Shown here one piece after another: positions 40,741-49,116 of a stretch of DNA of 64,000 nucleotides. The DNA lies in NCBI RefSeq assembly GCF_002077695.1, contig NZ_MWUE01000015.1, positions 1-64,000 on the forward strand, given 5' to 3'. Numbering within the stretch: the stretch's first letter is position 1; each line of letters starts with the position of its first letter. This DNA is from Pantoea latae. Its GTDB lineage: Bacteria > Pseudomonadota > Gammaproteobacteria > Enterobacterales > Enterobacteriaceae. Both the position numbers and the translations under genes were made by a program. The notes beneath the pieces were generated by a model, which saw nothing but the letters and a program-made list of their open reading frames with translations, did not search any database and was not told where the DNA came from.

Positions 40741-41645
40741 TGGCTACCAACAATTTTAAATCATTCGGCATTGGTGCTGGGGCCAATGTAACCAGCCAGG
40801 CTGACTATGAAGCGTTGGCTGCATTGCTGACGGGATTCCAGTCGGGAAAGGCGTCATCAGCTCAGATCAACAAAGCTCTGCGCCAGTCATCGACAATGGC
40901 CTATGTGTTGGCTCAGTTCATCTCAGATTCAGCAGCTGTTGATGTTCTTGATAACGGTACTCCTGCAACGATTCTGGCGAACTTAAAAGCTGCAATGACA
41001 TCAGTTACACCCGGCCGATTACTCAATGTCCAGGTAATTACCGCCACAGGCACATACACCCCGACCACTGGGACGAAAAGTATCGTTGTGGAGCAGGTGG
41101 GCGGTGGTGCAGGCGGTATGCCGTGCGCGGGCTCAAACTCAACGACAGCCACCCTTAGTGGCGGCGGCGGCGGAGGCGCTTACGCTAAATTTCGCATTAC
41201 GACCGTTCCTGCTTCCGTATCCTGTACGGTAGGTGGTGGGGGTGCAAGTGGAGCAGCGGGAGGTGCAACTACATTTGGATCTTACTGCACAACACCTGGC
41301 GGCAGCACCGGCAGTAACGGCAGCACTACATCTGGTGCGACAATAGGCGGTGGTAGCGGCGGCGTAACACCAACGATAGGTGCGGGAGCAACACAGTTGG
41401 TTTCAAGTCACGGTGACCCTGGGCTTAACGGAACTGCGGTAAATACCGCTGGCGGCAACGGCGGCAGAGGAGGAAGTTCTCCTCTAGGTCTGGGCGGCAG
41501 AGGTGCCGGCAACGGAGCTGGTGAAGCCGCTGGAGGTTTTGGGGCCGGTGGTGGTGGCTGTTTCCTTCCGGCTGGCGGCTCAGCCGCCACACAATTAGGT
41601 GGCGCAGGATCTGGCGGCGCAATCATTGTTTATGAGTATGCTTGA
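40740..41645 (+). CDS. Tail fibre with glycine-rich adhesin tip (301 aa)
   Basis: The ATG shares its A with the previous stop. Residues about 1-90 are a base-attachment region ([34 protein letters not shown]). From about residue 130 the protein is strings of Gly ([30 protein letters not shown]) separated by short turns, ending in [10 protein letters not shown]. This looks like a polyglycine-II helix sandwich, as in T-even gp38 adhesins, and probably sets host range. Confidence 0.85.
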   Translation: MATNNFKSFGIGAGANVTSQADYEALAALLTGFQSGKASSAQINKALRQSSTMAYVLAQFISDSAAVDVLDNGTPATILANLKAAMTSVTPGRLLNVQVITATGTYTPTTGTKSIVVEQVGGGAGGMPCAGSNSTTATLSGGGGGGAYAKFRITTVPASVSCTVGGGGASGAAGGATTFGSYCTTPGGSTGSNGSTTSGATIGGGSGGVTPTIGAGATQLVSSHGDPGLNGTAVNTAGGNGGRGGSSPLGLGGRGAGNGAGEAAGGFGAGGGGCFLPAGGSAATQLGGAGSGGAIIVYEYA

Positions 41646-41653
41646 GGCTGAAA

Positions 41654-42064
41654 ATGTCAAAATACGCACTGGTGAAAGATGGGCAAGTTATTAATACGAT
41701 CCTTTGGGATGGTGAAGCAGAAGCTGATTTCGGTGATGGCGTTGTAGCTGTTGAATTCGCAGACGATGAACCAATACAGATCGGTTACCTTTACGAAGAC
41801 GGCAAATTTTCTGAGCCGCCATTGACGGAGGAAGAACAAGCGCAACAGGATGCTGCCGCAGCGCTGGCCAATAGCTCCACTAAAACAGCGCTTATGGACG
41901 AAGCCAGCCAGCGCATCAGCGTTCTGCAGGATGCGGTTGATCTGGAAATGGCAACAGACGAAGAGGCAGCAGAACTTCCGCTGTGGAAAAAATACCGTGT
42001 ACTGCTCAGCAGAATTGATGCAAACACTGCAGATGATATTACTTGGCCCGATAAGCCAGAATGA
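41654..42064 (+). CDS. Tail fibre assembly chaperone (136 aa)
   Basis: The ATG at 41654 begins [26 protein letters not shown], and the C-terminal [26 protein letters not shown] is the classic caudoviral fibre-assembly ending. It helps the fibre fold and may stay on the tip. Last gene of the late operon. Confidence 0.92.
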   Translation: MSKYALVKDGQVINTILWDGEAEADFGDGVVAVEFADDEPIQIGYLYEDGKFSEPPLTEEEQAQQDAAAALANSSTKTALMDEASQRISVLQDAVDLEMATDEEAAELPLWKKYRVLLSRIDANTADDITWPDKPE

Positions 42065-42088
42065 AAAAAGCCCACATAGTGTGGGCTT
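42064..42088. terminator. Bidirectional terminator between fibre and gtrC
   Basis: GCCCAC/GTGGGC hairpin with A-run on one side and T-rich sequence on the other, placed between convergent genes. Confidence 0.85.
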
Positions 42089-42092
42089 ACAT

Positions 42093-43346
42093 TTATTTTT
42101 TCAATAACTTCATATTCCATCCAGGGGGTAGTATCCTGATTGAAACAGTTTCCCCACTACTTCTTGCGTCAAATGCTTTGACATCCTGTGAGTAACCAGA
42201 CTCAGGAAGAGACGGCAGGCGAAAATGCGCAGGGACAAAAATGAGAAAAACCATAAAGCCTGCAGCAAGTGCGATATTTCTGAACTTACTGAGTGAATAT
42301 GTAGCCGCTATCGCAAGGCAGGCGAGCGCTATGTTAGTAACATAGAAATATCTCTCACCACTTTCAGTTTCAAATATAAGCGGCCACTGGGGTTGACCTA
42401 TGGCAATGACCGGACTTTTCAGGGCAAATCCAATCATTAGCGCTGGAAATAAAATCAGACACTTAATTCTCCAGTTATATTTCACGAACGCGAAGAACAA
42501 CGCCGCGCACAATGCGATGAGCAGGATGATGTTAACGTTACCATGCGCAGCCATTTCTCTTGCAAGATTGTAAGGGAGGAATGAGCCATAAATAATCCTG
42601 CAGGCAACGATGTCGGCTAAAAGGCCAAAGCTGTAACCTAGCGGGGCATCGATGCGTGTCGCGCCAGAGGTTGTCAAAATAGCCCAAAGCTGAATGATGC
42701 AACAAACAGCCATGACAACGTCAAATGTGTTAATTCCTTTTATGGCATTAATAATGCCACCGCGCTGATAAATGCGTTTTATAATCAAGCACGGTGCAAT
42801 AAATACAACAAACGGACCGCTCAGCCCACTAATAACAAGAACGGCGAAGTCGTGCGCCTTTGCTTTGATACTTTCTGCATCATTAGCCATAACCACAGCT
42901 AAAAGATATATGGATAAGTACCAGTGCACGTTGGTGATGTTAACGAAGCCCTCCGCTACATTGGGCATTAATATAAAATACAGAGCGATTGCAATCCTGT
43001 ATTTTATACCAATGAAATCCATCCTGCGCGAAAGCAAAAGCCCTACAAAACAACACCGAATAAAGATAGCAATAACATTAGCCACAAGAGCGGCATGAGA
43101 TAAACCAAACCACAAAGCTACACCGTATGTTAGCCGCGAGATGGTCTGGAAATATCCATTCTGCGGGAGGAACAGGGATGACCAAAAACCATTGTTATAA
43201 ATCCCCGCCATCCAGACCCTGCCGTCTTCCGCCCATGGCTGGGCGTGCGTAACGATATCGGGTCGCCTTAAAACCAGAAGCACGAACGCCAGGAACATCA
43301 ACCCGGCGATGGAGGCTGCATTCAGCCCGCTTTTTTCCTTCATCAT
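42093..43346 (-). CDS. gtrC: Phage-borne GtrC-type membrane glycosyltransferase (417 aa)
   Basis: The start is ATG 43346 with AGAGAGGAAAG before it; upstream frames are unlikely. The protein has many membrane spans and the motif RRPDIVTHAQPWAEDGRVWMAG near the N-terminus, then a large periplasmic C-terminal part. GtrC/GtrX enzymes transfer a sugar from a lipid carrier to O-antigen in the periplasm. The phage has no gtrA or gtrB; those lie in the host just beyond attR on the same strand, so it should use the host carrier-loading and flipping proteins. Sugar and linkage cannot be read from the sequence. Confidence 0.88.
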   Translation of the reverse strand: MMKEKSGLNAASIAGLMFLAFVLLVLRRPDIVTHAQPWAEDGRVWMAGIYNNGFWSSLFLPQNGYFQTISRLTYGVALWFGLSHAALVANVIAIFIRCCFVGLLLSRRMDFIGIKYRIAIALYFILMPNVAEGFVNITNVHWYLSIYLLAVVMANDAESIKAKAHDFAVLVISGLSGPFVVFIAPCLIIKRIYQRGGIINAIKGINTFDVVMAVCCIIQLWAILTTSGATRIDAPLGYSFGLLADIVACRIIYGSFLPYNLAREMAAHGNVNIILLIALCAALFFAFVKYNWRIKCLILFPALMIGFALKSPVIAIGQPQWPLIFETESGERYFYVTNIALACLAIAATYSLSKFRNIALAAGFMVFLIFVPAHFRLPSLPESGYSQDVKAFDARSSGETVSIRILPPGWNMKLLKK

Positions 43347-43500
43347 ACTTTCCTCTCTTGATGCCTGAATCTTTGAAAAATCTGTGGGGCATGTATGGGG
43401 CAAAAAATTGCCGCAATGTAACCTGCTCTGCGCTAACAGTTCAGGGTAAATTGCGGCAATGTTCTGTTTGTTCGTGCTCTTACGCGAAGTAACCCGAACG
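43347..43500 (-). repeat. Upstream block A (phage copy)
   Basis: About 150 bp upstream of the phage gtrC is homologous to block B at 43937-44090. Shared stretches include TTTTTCCTTCA, TCCTCTCT, AAAAAATTGCC, TCAGGGTAAATTG and CTCTGTTTGT. It contains a perfect 11-bp inverted repeat, ATTGCCGCAAT (43407-43417) and ATTGCGGCAAT (43450-43460), degenerate in B. Confidence 0.8.
43385..43401. repeat. Paired TGGGGC motif near attR
   Basis: TGGGGC at 43385 and 43396, the same 11-bp spacing as in the int 3' end. Possible integrase arm-type site on the other side of the core. Confidence 0.45.
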
Positions 43501-43518
43501 ATTTTTTATACCATCTCA

Positions 43519-43526
43519 AGTTAGTA
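43519..43526. other. attR core (AGTTAGTA)
   Basis: The core is identical to attL 1376-1383, with ATACCA 11 bp to the left as at attL. It separates phage DNA on the left from the host gtrC 5' part on the right. Confidence 0.75.
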
Positions 43527-43936
43527 ATATTTACGAAGCCTTCAGACAGGTTAGGCATAAGTACAAAATATGCCGCTGCAGCCAGTCGGTAAGCAACTGG
43601 AATGTAGTTCATTCTGGAAGAAAGGAGAAAACCAACAAAGCAGCACCGAATAAGAAGCGCGATTAAGTTAGCGCCCAAGGCCGCATGCTCAAGGCCGAAA
43701 GCGAGCGAAACTCCATAAGCAATTCTTGATATCGTCTGGTAATAACCATTTTGAGGCAGCAGAAGTGATGACCAAAATCCATCATTATATATACCTGCCA
43801 TCCAAATTTTTCCGTCTTCAGCCCACGGCTGGGCATGCGTAATGATATCGGGTCGCCTCAAAACCAGAAGCACGAATGCCAGGGCCATCAATCCTCCAAC
43901 CGAGGCAGCACTAAGCAAACCTTTTTCCTTCAACAT
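43519..43936 (-). pseudogene. Host gtrC-type glycosyltransferase, N-terminal part (split by prophage)
   Basis: The start is ATG 43936 with GAGAGGAT upstream. The first 139 residues closely follow the phage copy (LRRPDIITHAQPWAEDGKIWMAGIYNDGFWSSLLLPQNGY, IRCCFVGFLLSSRM, EGFVNITN). Past attR the frame runs into phage DNA and ends at 43433 with an unrelated tail of about 28 residues. A truncated membrane protein could be made but should lack the catalytic C-terminal half. Confidence 0.85.
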
Positions 43937-44090
43937 CCTATCCTCTCTCAGCACATATGTTGCATGAATTTCAACCTTGGGGCATCTATAGGGAAAAAAT
44001 TGCCTTAATGTAGCCCGTCCTGCACTAGCTGCTCAGGGTAAATTGAACTAATGCTCTGTTTGTACGATTTCTTACAAGAATTATATAAAT
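43937..44090 (-). repeat. Upstream block B (host copy)
   Basis: Partner of block A, lying between gtrB and the host gtrC start. It holds a degenerate form of the TGGGGC pair (43978, 43989) and of the 11-bp inverted repeat. Confidence 0.8.
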
Positions 44091-44142
44091 AAATCAAGCG
44101 TTTAAAAAATGGTGGCGTTGGTTTGAGAGTTTAAAGGAACAT

Positions 44143-45084
44143 TCATGGCCATTTATGCTCGGCATCTTTTTTTTCGTTTTTCACTACATATCTAGGCCTT
44201 TCTTTTGTCTCGATATATATTCTTCCAATGTATTCGCCAAGCACTCCAATTCCTATTAACTGAATGCCCCCGAGAAAAAGAATTGATACAAGGATTGACG
44301 GATATCCATGAACCGGATTTCCGAAAAATAATGTATCAAGAATCATGTAAGCGCCATAGCAGAATGACAGACCTGCAACAAATAGGCCTATGTATGTCCA
44401 CATGCGTAAAGGGAAAGTTGAAAATGAAGTTATTCCCTCAAGCGCCAGATTCCATAGTTTCCAGCCATTAAATTTTGTTTTACCAGCAACGCGGTCAGCA
44501 CGGATGTATTCGACAACTTCAGTTTTTCCTCCGACCCAACTGAGTATGCCTTTCATGAAAAGATTACGCTCCTGGAGCAGTTTAATATTTTCAACTACAT
44601 CACGTGACATTAGCCTGAAGTCACCGACGTTCTCCTCAATCTTAGGGGAGCTGATTTTGTTGTGAAGCTTATAAAACCACTCGGCGGTTACTCGCTTCAT
44701 GTGACTGTCTGAACTACGATCTACACGCTTTGCCAGAACAACATCTGCTCCTTTTTCCCATTTCTCAATAAGCTTGGGGATGACCTTTATTGGATCTTGC
44801 AGGTCGACGTCGATGGGGATAATAACGTCTCCCGTAGCACATTCGAGGCCTGCAAACAAAGCAGGTTCTTTACCGAAGTTGCGAGTAAAGGACACATGCT
44901 TCACAAGTTCATCTTGTTTCTTGCAATGGAGAATGACTGTTTCGGTACTGTCTGTGCTTCCATCATTCACGAAGACAATTTCGACTTCATGTTCTGCGAA
45001 GGCGGGAAATCCGCGAACTTCTTGATAAAAAAATGGAATGGCATCTTCTTCATTAAAGACAGGCACGACCAGAGAAATTTTCAT
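44143..45084 (-). CDS. gtrB: GtrB bactoprenol glucosyltransferase (313 aa)
   Basis: The start is the ATG overlapping the gtrA stop (ATGA). A GT2/DPM1-type catalytic domain ([53 protein letters not shown] with the metal-binding acidic residues) is followed by two C-terminal membrane spans. GtrB loads a sugar onto undecaprenyl phosphate at the cytoplasmic face. Confidence 0.95.
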   Translation of the reverse strand: MKISLVVPVFNEEDAIPFFYQEVRGFPAFAEHEVEIVFVNDGSTDSTETVILHCKKQDELVKHVSFTRNFGKEPALFAGLECATGDVIIPIDVDLQDPIKVIPKLIEKWEKGADVVLAKRVDRSSDSHMKRVTAEWFYKLHNKISSPKIEENVGDFRLMSRDVVENIKLLQERNLFMKGILSWVGGKTEVVEYIRADRVAGKTKFNGWKLWNLALEGITSFSTFPLRMWTYIGLFVAGLSFCYGAYMILDTLFFGNPVHGYPSILVSILFLGGIQLIGIGVLGEYIGRIYIETKERPRYVVKNEKKDAEHKWP

Positions 45085-45440
45085 TTTCGATCCTTGAAAA
45101 CAACAAACCTGGAGTAGATGAAGCCACAAACCAGGCTTATGGCTGAAAAGACGATAAGTGTTACAACAGGATTAGCGTGAGTCCTGTCTGCATACAAACC
45201 CACAGCAGATGCCATGCCGCCCATGAAGAAAAGGTAAAGCAGATAGCGCATCGTGGTAGCTTCTGCGCTAAAGGTCCACTTTGCGTTAGCAAAGAAAGAG
45301 AACGTCACCGCAAAGCAGAAAGCAGCAAAGTTTGAAAGGGATTGCGTCTGGCCCTCTGTATACAGGATGGTAAAAACCATCCAGTGAATAAGCGTGTTGA
45401 TAACGCCGACAGAGGCATACCGCGCGAAAAGCTTAACCAT
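45081..45440 (-). CDS. gtrA: GtrA-type lipid-linked sugar flippase (119 aa)
   Basis: Four membrane spans with [43 protein letters not shown] and [12 protein letters not shown] are typical of GtrA/PF04138. It should flip the sugar-lipid made by GtrB to the periplasm. ATG 45440 or 45455 may be the start. First gene of the host gtr operon, whose promoter should lie at 45441-45520. Confidence 0.93.
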   Translation of the reverse strand: MVKLFARYASVGVINTLIHWMVFTILYTEGQTQSLSNFAAFCFAVTFSFFANAKWTFSAEATTMRYLLYLFFMGGMASAVGLYADRTHANPVVTLIVFSAISLVCGFIYSRFVVFKDRK

Positions 45441-45520
45441 TAAGAATATCCCCATTAGCAGAAGTTGCGGATCTTGTCATCAGATTGGCGTTAAGGCAAG
45501 AATTCGTAAGGGGGGAGAGG

Positions 45521-45547
45521 CATAAAATAAGCCCCAGTAGTTGGGGC
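45521..45547 (-). terminator. Terminator of the 30-aa gene
   Basis: On the minus strand a GCCCCA/TGGGGC hairpin with a 5-base loop precedes TTATTTTATG, between the small gene 45592-45684 and gtrA. Confidence 0.75.
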
Positions 45548-45591
45548 GAAGGCAATGCATGCCGGCCTAAGTCAGCAAAGTCGTAAGGCGT

Positions 45592-45684
45592 TTAAAGCCA
45601 GTGCTGGTGGAATACCAAACCTAACACGAGCGTCACTGATGCGATGACATTAAGCGCAACGATAGCCCGAGGTGAAACGTCCAT
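45592..45684 (-). CDS. Small membrane protein (30 aa)
   Basis: A perfect ribosome site TAAGGAGGTTACGTG precedes the ATG. The product is a short charged start (MDVSPR) and one hydrophobic segment (IVALNVIASVTLVLGLVF). A terminator follows. It is probably a regulatory or stress small membrane protein; no name can be given. Confidence 0.6.
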   Translation of the reverse strand: MDVSPRAIVALNVIASVTLVLGLVFHQHWL

Positions 45685-45924
45685 CACGTAACCTCCTTAA
45701 CTAAATGTCTTGTAAGGCTAGCAGATTGAGAATCTTTTGCGACGCTGCACGGCTAAATCCTTTCTCTAAAACACATCACCCTTAACAAGTATAAAGCTTC
45801 TCAAAACCCCTCATATTCCCCCGATTAAACTGAAACATCTCACAGTAAACTTATGATACACCCTGACCTTACAACAACCTGACGCTGCCCATTTACCTCA
45901 GGCACTCCAAAGCAGATCCCCCCT

Positions 45925-46248
45925 ATGAACAAACTATGTTTAACCCTGGCCGCGCTGACACTCTCTGCATGCGCTACCAAGCAGTACCCTCAGGCACCGG
46001 CGGTAACAGACGAAGAGGCTGTCTCACTGAACTGCACCGCGCTCCAGCAGGAGATCGCCAAAACGCACGGTATCCAGCAGGAGATCAAACAGACCAGCAG
46101 CTTTGACTATCGCACGGTGATGGGCTTTATAGGCGATCTGGGCATTGGAAATGGTCTTGCGCGCCGCACCGCCAGTGAAAAAGCGAAATCGCGTCTCTCC
46201 GAGCTAGAAGCGCTGCGTGATGTGAAATGCGCCGCCTCGCGAGGTTAA
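45925..46248 (+). CDS. Small lipoprotein (107 aa)
   Basis: MNKLCLTLAALTLSAC is a lipoprotein signal with lipobox LSAC. The mature part is helical with GFIGDLGIGNGLARRTASEKAKSRLSELEALRDVKC and two further cysteines. It is a host envelope protein of unknown function. The stop precedes zinT by about 120 bp. Confidence 0.8.
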   Translation: MNKLCLTLAALTLSACATKQYPQAPAVTDEEAVSLNCTALQQEIAKTHGIQQEIKQTSSFDYRTVMGFIGDLGIGNGLARRTASEKAKSRLSELEALRDVKCAASRG

Positions 46249-46314
46249 GGCTTACTGGTCAACAGGTGTCTGGCGAGTGAAGCTATTCAGTAAGTAAAAC
46301 AAGCGCCTTGCTAT

Positions 46315-46341
46315 ATGAAACGTTATATCATAACATTTTAC
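46315..46341 (+). promoter_or_regulatory. Zur box upstream of zinT
   Basis: The element TGAAACGTTATATCATAACA contains the symmetric GTTAT-N3-ATAAC core of the enterobacterial Zur operator. It lies 25-50 bp ahead of the zinT start, so zinT should be derepressed under zinc starvation. Confidence 0.8.
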
Positions 46342-46365
46342 ACTCTTTCACAAAGGGAGGGTAAG

Positions 46366-47013
46366 ATGTTGGCGAAAAAAAAGACATTGCTGGCACTGGT
46401 TATGCTGACGGTAAGCGGGCAGACAATGGCGCATGGCCATCATGCGCATGGTCCGGCATTGACCGAGGTAGAGCAAAAAGCGGCCGAAGGGGAATTTGAT
46501 AATAAGGATGTCAAAGATCGCACGCTGGCGGACTGGGAGGGCGTCTGGGAATCGGTCTATCCGCTGTTAGAGCAGGGGAAACTCGATCCGGTATTTGAAA
46601 AGAAGGCGGCCAAAGCGGGAGACAAGACGGCAGAACAGATTAAAGCCTATTATCGCAAAGGCTATGCGACTGATATTGAACGTCTGGGTATTGAAAATGG
46701 CATGATTGAGTTTCATCGCGGCGACAGCGTAGCAGCCTGCCATTACCGCTATGCGGGCCATAAAATTCTCACCTATGCGTCTGGTAAAAAAGGCGTGCGC
46801 TATCTGTTTGAGTGTTCCGACGCCAGTAGCAAGGCGCCGAAGTACGTTCAGTTTAGCGACCATATCATCGCGCCGCGCAAATCGAGCCATTTCCATGTTT
46901 TCTTCGGTAACACCTCCCAGCAGGCGCTGTTACAGGAAATGGATAACTGGCCTACCTATTATCCCTGGCAGTTAACGCAGCAGCAGGTTGTTGACGAGAT
47001 GCTGCACCATTGA
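46366..47013 (+). CDS. zinT: ZinT periplasmic metal-binding protein (215 aa)
   Basis: The ATG at 46366 follows AAAGGGAGGGTAAG. A signal peptide ends at [10 protein letters not shown]; the His cluster is the flexible metal-binding loop. The lipocalin-like domain follows E. coli Zin[39 protein letters not shown] and [20 protein letters not shown] with zinc ligands. It delivers zinc to ZnuABC. Confidence 0.95.
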   Translation: MLAKKKTLLALVMLTVSGQTMAHGHHAHGPALTEVEQKAAEGEFDNKDVKDRTLADWEGVWESVYPLLEQGKLDPVFEKKAAKAGDKTAEQIKAYYRKGYATDIERLGIENGMIEFHRGDSVAACHYRYAGHKILTYASGKKGVRYLFECSDASSKAPKYVQFSDHIIAPRKSSHFHVFFGNTSQQALLQEMDNWPTYYPWQLTQQQVVDEMLHH

Positions 47014-47172
47014 TAATGGTTCAGGCGGGAATATTAACGGCCCGTCTGATTTACCTCTTTAAAAGAAATGTTTTGCCTGAGAGCAACAGGCTAATTTATT
47101 CCCTAAAAGGAAATGGCGTAATTTATAACAGTTAATCGCTTAAATAAATATTAACCCTGAGGAACTATCATT

Positions 47173-47238
47173 TTATTCAATAAGATAGATGCCAGCAACG
47201 ATCGCGCTAACCGAGATGATATGTAATAGTTCAGTCAT
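47173..47238 (-). CDS. Very small membrane peptide candidate (21 aa)
   Basis: The ATG follows AAGGAAAGGGAA. The whole product is one hydrophobic helix (MTELLHIISVSAIVAGIYLIE). Its size and form fit known small membrane proteins, but coding evidence is limited to the ribosome site. Confidence 0.4.
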   Translation of the reverse strand: MTELLHIISVSAIVAGIYLIE

Positions 47239-47495
47239 TTCCCTTTCCTTATCAATAACGCTTTCCTTTATTCAAGAAGCTATAAAGCGATCCGTCAATG
47301 AAAAGGCCGAAATTAATGCCTGCAGCGGGCTTGCATCATGCAGCTGAAAGGAGCATCTCTGCGCGCATAAGCCAAGCGGTAGCACGACTATGTTTTTTGT
47401 TTCACGTTTCGTTCACGTTTCCTGCATCTAGACACAGATCTAAATAGTCACAGCACTAAACTTTAATCACCCAATACGGGTAACTGGAGGTGCGT

Positions 47496-47660
47496 ATGTC
47501 AGAACGTCCCGATGTGGAACCCCTTCCCGACGATGGTCAGGTTCCTGGCAGCATAGAAGATATCCCCGGCGAAGATGATGAAGAAAGTGAATTCCCGGAA
47601 GAGGATGATGAGGTGACCGACGAGACGGACTATCCCGAGGATAACGATCCCGCCATCTGA
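47496..47660 (+). CDS. Acidic small protein (54 aa)
   Basis: ACTGGAGGTGCGT precedes the ATG. The sequence is strongly acidic and Pro-rich (GEDDEESEFPEEDDEVTDETDYPED) and must be disordered. It is probably a host gene of unknown function. A hairpin follows the stop. Confidence 0.65.
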   Translation: MSERPDVEPLPDDGQVPGSIEDIPGEDDEESEFPEEDDEVTDETDYPEDNDPAI

Positions 47661-47664
47661 AATA

Positions 47665-47688
47665 GCAAGCCGTCTACGGGCGGCTTGC
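47665..47688 (+). terminator. Hairpin after the acidic gene
   Basis: GCAAGCCG/CGGCTTGC stem with 8-base loop; weak T content, so termination may be factor-assisted. Confidence 0.55.
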
Positions 47689-47690
47689 AG

Positions 47691-47717
47691 CAAAAAAATT
47701 GCCCGCGCGAGGCGGGC
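47691..47717 (-). terminator. Minus-strand terminator
   Basis: GCCCGC/GCGGGC hairpin followed by seven T on the minus strand. It backs up the terminator at 47847-47871. Confidence 0.75.
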
Positions 47718-47846
47718 AAATCCATATAGCAGAACTCTCGTTACCATTACGTAAAGGGTATGCGCATAGCGCCTGGTTATATTCTCACCAGCCTCATCAG
47801 AAGGGAATGAGAGAGTCACGGGTGCGTCAAAGGAAATTCTTATAGG

Positions 47847-47871
47847 CAAAAAAAACCCGCTCGCGGCGGGT
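47847..47871 (-). terminator. Terminator of the repressor gene
   Basis: ACCCGC/GCGGGT hairpin followed by eight T on the minus strand, about 85 bp after the repressor stop. Confidence 0.85.
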
Positions 47872-47956
47872 AAAATCGTTACATGGAATAATCCACATGC
47901 CTGTTAGGACGCTACCTAATAACAAAAGTTCGAGCGTAGCGGGAATTATCCTTTTT

Positions 47957-48586
47957 TTAGGCCGTTACCCTATCGCGATAACGGCGCCACTCCATCAGCG
48001 TCCCCAACAGAACCAGCGACTGCTCCGTTGAAGAGAGCAACGGATAATCCTCGTTCAAGGGCACCAGCTCAAAACTGTCATGGCTGCGCGCCCGATATTT
48101 GCGCGCCACCATATCCCGCTCGTTGCATAGCGCCAGCACCAGATCGCCCGGCTGCGGCGCTACTTCTGGATCGATAATCAGCAGATCGCCGCGCTGGCAT
48201 TGCGGCGACAGCGCGCTGTCCCACAGCACTAACGCAAAGCTGGCGCCGGAGTAGTCGCGATCCGACTGCACACGCCGATGGATCTCGACCTGGTTAGCCT
48301 CTGATAGCCAGACTGAAACCTGCTCTCTCTCCAGCACCGGCAGTCCGCTTTGTGTCTGCGTTTGTACAGTAAAGACCGGTCCGTCGCCGTCAACCAGCCA
48401 CGCAGGCGCGCAGCCCAGCGCCTCTGCCAGCCGCAACAGATTTTCTCCACGCGGCAGCGTCTCCTCTTTTTCCCACTGTGATATCGCCACATGAGAAACC
48501 GAAATTTTTTCCGCTACTGCTTTTTGCGTCAAATTCAGTGCCTTACGGCGGAAGCGGATACGTTCACCTGTTGTTTCTTTTTCCAT
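47957..48586 (-). CDS. P22 C2-like repressor lacking the cleavage dipeptide (209 aa)
   Basis: The N-terminal HTH (GERIRFRRKALNLTQKAVAEKISVSHVAISQWEKEETLPRGENLLRLAEAL) is close to P22 C2; the recognition helix reads SHVAISQWE against SNVAISQWE. The S24 domain keeps a Ser in WDSALSP and the Lys in VARKYR. Where C2 and CI have Val-x-Ala-Gly, this one has EREQVSVW, so RecA-induced self-cleavage looks lost. It faces the 48727-50368 operon across two matching operators and probably represses it. Confidence 0.88.
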   Translation of the reverse strand: MEKETTGERIRFRRKALNLTQKAVAEKISVSHVAISQWEKEETLPRGENLLRLAEALGCAPAWLVDGDGPVFTVQTQTQSGLPVLEREQVSVWLSEANQVEIHRRVQSDRDYSGASFALVLWDSALSPQCQRGDLLIIDPEVAPQPGDLVLALCNERDMVARKYRARSHDSFELVPLNEDYPLLSSTEQSLVLLGTLMEWRRYRDRVTA

Positions 48587-48612
48587 CGTCTTGACATCTC
48601 CTGTGAGCCAGA

Positions 48613-48651
48613 CTTAAGTATACTTAAGCTGTTAATTTAAGCAATCTTAAG
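48613..48651. promoter_or_regulatory. Two operators for the C2-like repressor
   Basis: CTTAAGTATACTTAAG (48613-48628) and TTTAAGCAATCTTAAG (48636-48651) share (C/T)TTAAG-N4-CTTAAG with 23-bp spacing. This contains the AAG-N4-CTT core known for P22 C2 operators, which fits the recognition helix of the adjacent repressor. They lie between the divergent genes. Confidence 0.85.
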
Positions 48652-48726
48652 TTTCGGCGAGGGAGGCGCTTTGCGTTTTACGCCTGACGTCAGCAGCCAT
48701 TACCCGTCGAGGCACAGAGGTGAGGC

Positions 48727-49116
48727 ATGGAAAGTAGTCTGATTACCAGTGTTGGCGCGTTAGTACTTGGGGGCGGAGCGGCTGCGCTTTTCTGGAAGCC
48801 GCTCATTGCAGGCATCGCCTCTATTGTCACCAGTAACCGTGCCGGTGGTGAAATTATAACCAGCTATAAGGAGCAAGTCCTGCTGCTGAAGGAGAGCAAT
48901 GTGCTGCTCCGTCAGGAGAATGATGATTTGCGTATACGTCACGACACGAACCTGCGGCGGATATCTACCCTGGAAACCGATCTGCGTTTGATTAAAAACG
49001 CGCTCGGTATTTTGGTGGTGATGACTGATGCCGATCAAAACAGCAAGTTCCGTAATGAGATTGACAGGCTGATTTCCACCTTAGAGGAGCGTAGCGATGG
49101 CCGAGATACACAGTGA
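48727..49116 (+). CDS. Membrane/coiled-coil protein, first gene of the repressed operon (129 aa)
   Basis: The ATG is preceded by GAGGTGAGGC. An N-terminal hydrophobic Gly/Ala-rich segment (SVGALVLGGGAAALFWKPLIAGIASIV, about residues 8-34) is followed by a long coiled coil (ITSYKEQVLLLKESNVLLRQENDDLRI, residues about 44-95). No family is recognised. It overlaps the next gene by 20 nt. Its form could suit a holin- or stress-type membrane protein; this is inference. Confidence 0.75.
   Translation: MESSLITSVGALVLGGGAAALFWKPLIAGIASIVTSNRAGGEIITSYKEQVLLLKESNVLLRQENDDLRIRHDTNLRRISTLETDLRLIKNALGILVVMTDADQNSKFRNEIDRLISTLEERSDGRDTQ

Larger units (their letters stand above)
1376..43526. mobile_element. 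Complete temperate prophage (lambdoid early region, contractile tail)
   Basis: The element runs from attL to attR, about 42.1 kb. It contains int/xis, N, cI, cro, cII, O, P, Q, lysis genes, terminase, capsid, contractile-tail and baseplate genes, and a lysogenic-conversion gtrC. All essential modules appear intact; the only lesion found is a one-base frameshift in a small accessory Lar-like gene (5109-5335). The limits are supported by the in-frame restoration of the split host gene. An inducible prophage is likely, by inference. Confidence 0.9.

Noticed and set aside
43195..43416. Frame reading FFAPYMPHRFFK, similar to an integrase C-terminus
   Set aside because: Only about 20 residues resemble an integrase end; there is no catalytic part. 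Reported as TGGGGC repeats instead of an integrase remnant.
45440..45760. Alternative placement of attR beyond gtrA, with gtrABC all phage-borne as in SfV and P22
   Set aside because: No copy of the attL sequence was found there, while 43519 gives a core match and restores the host gene in frame.
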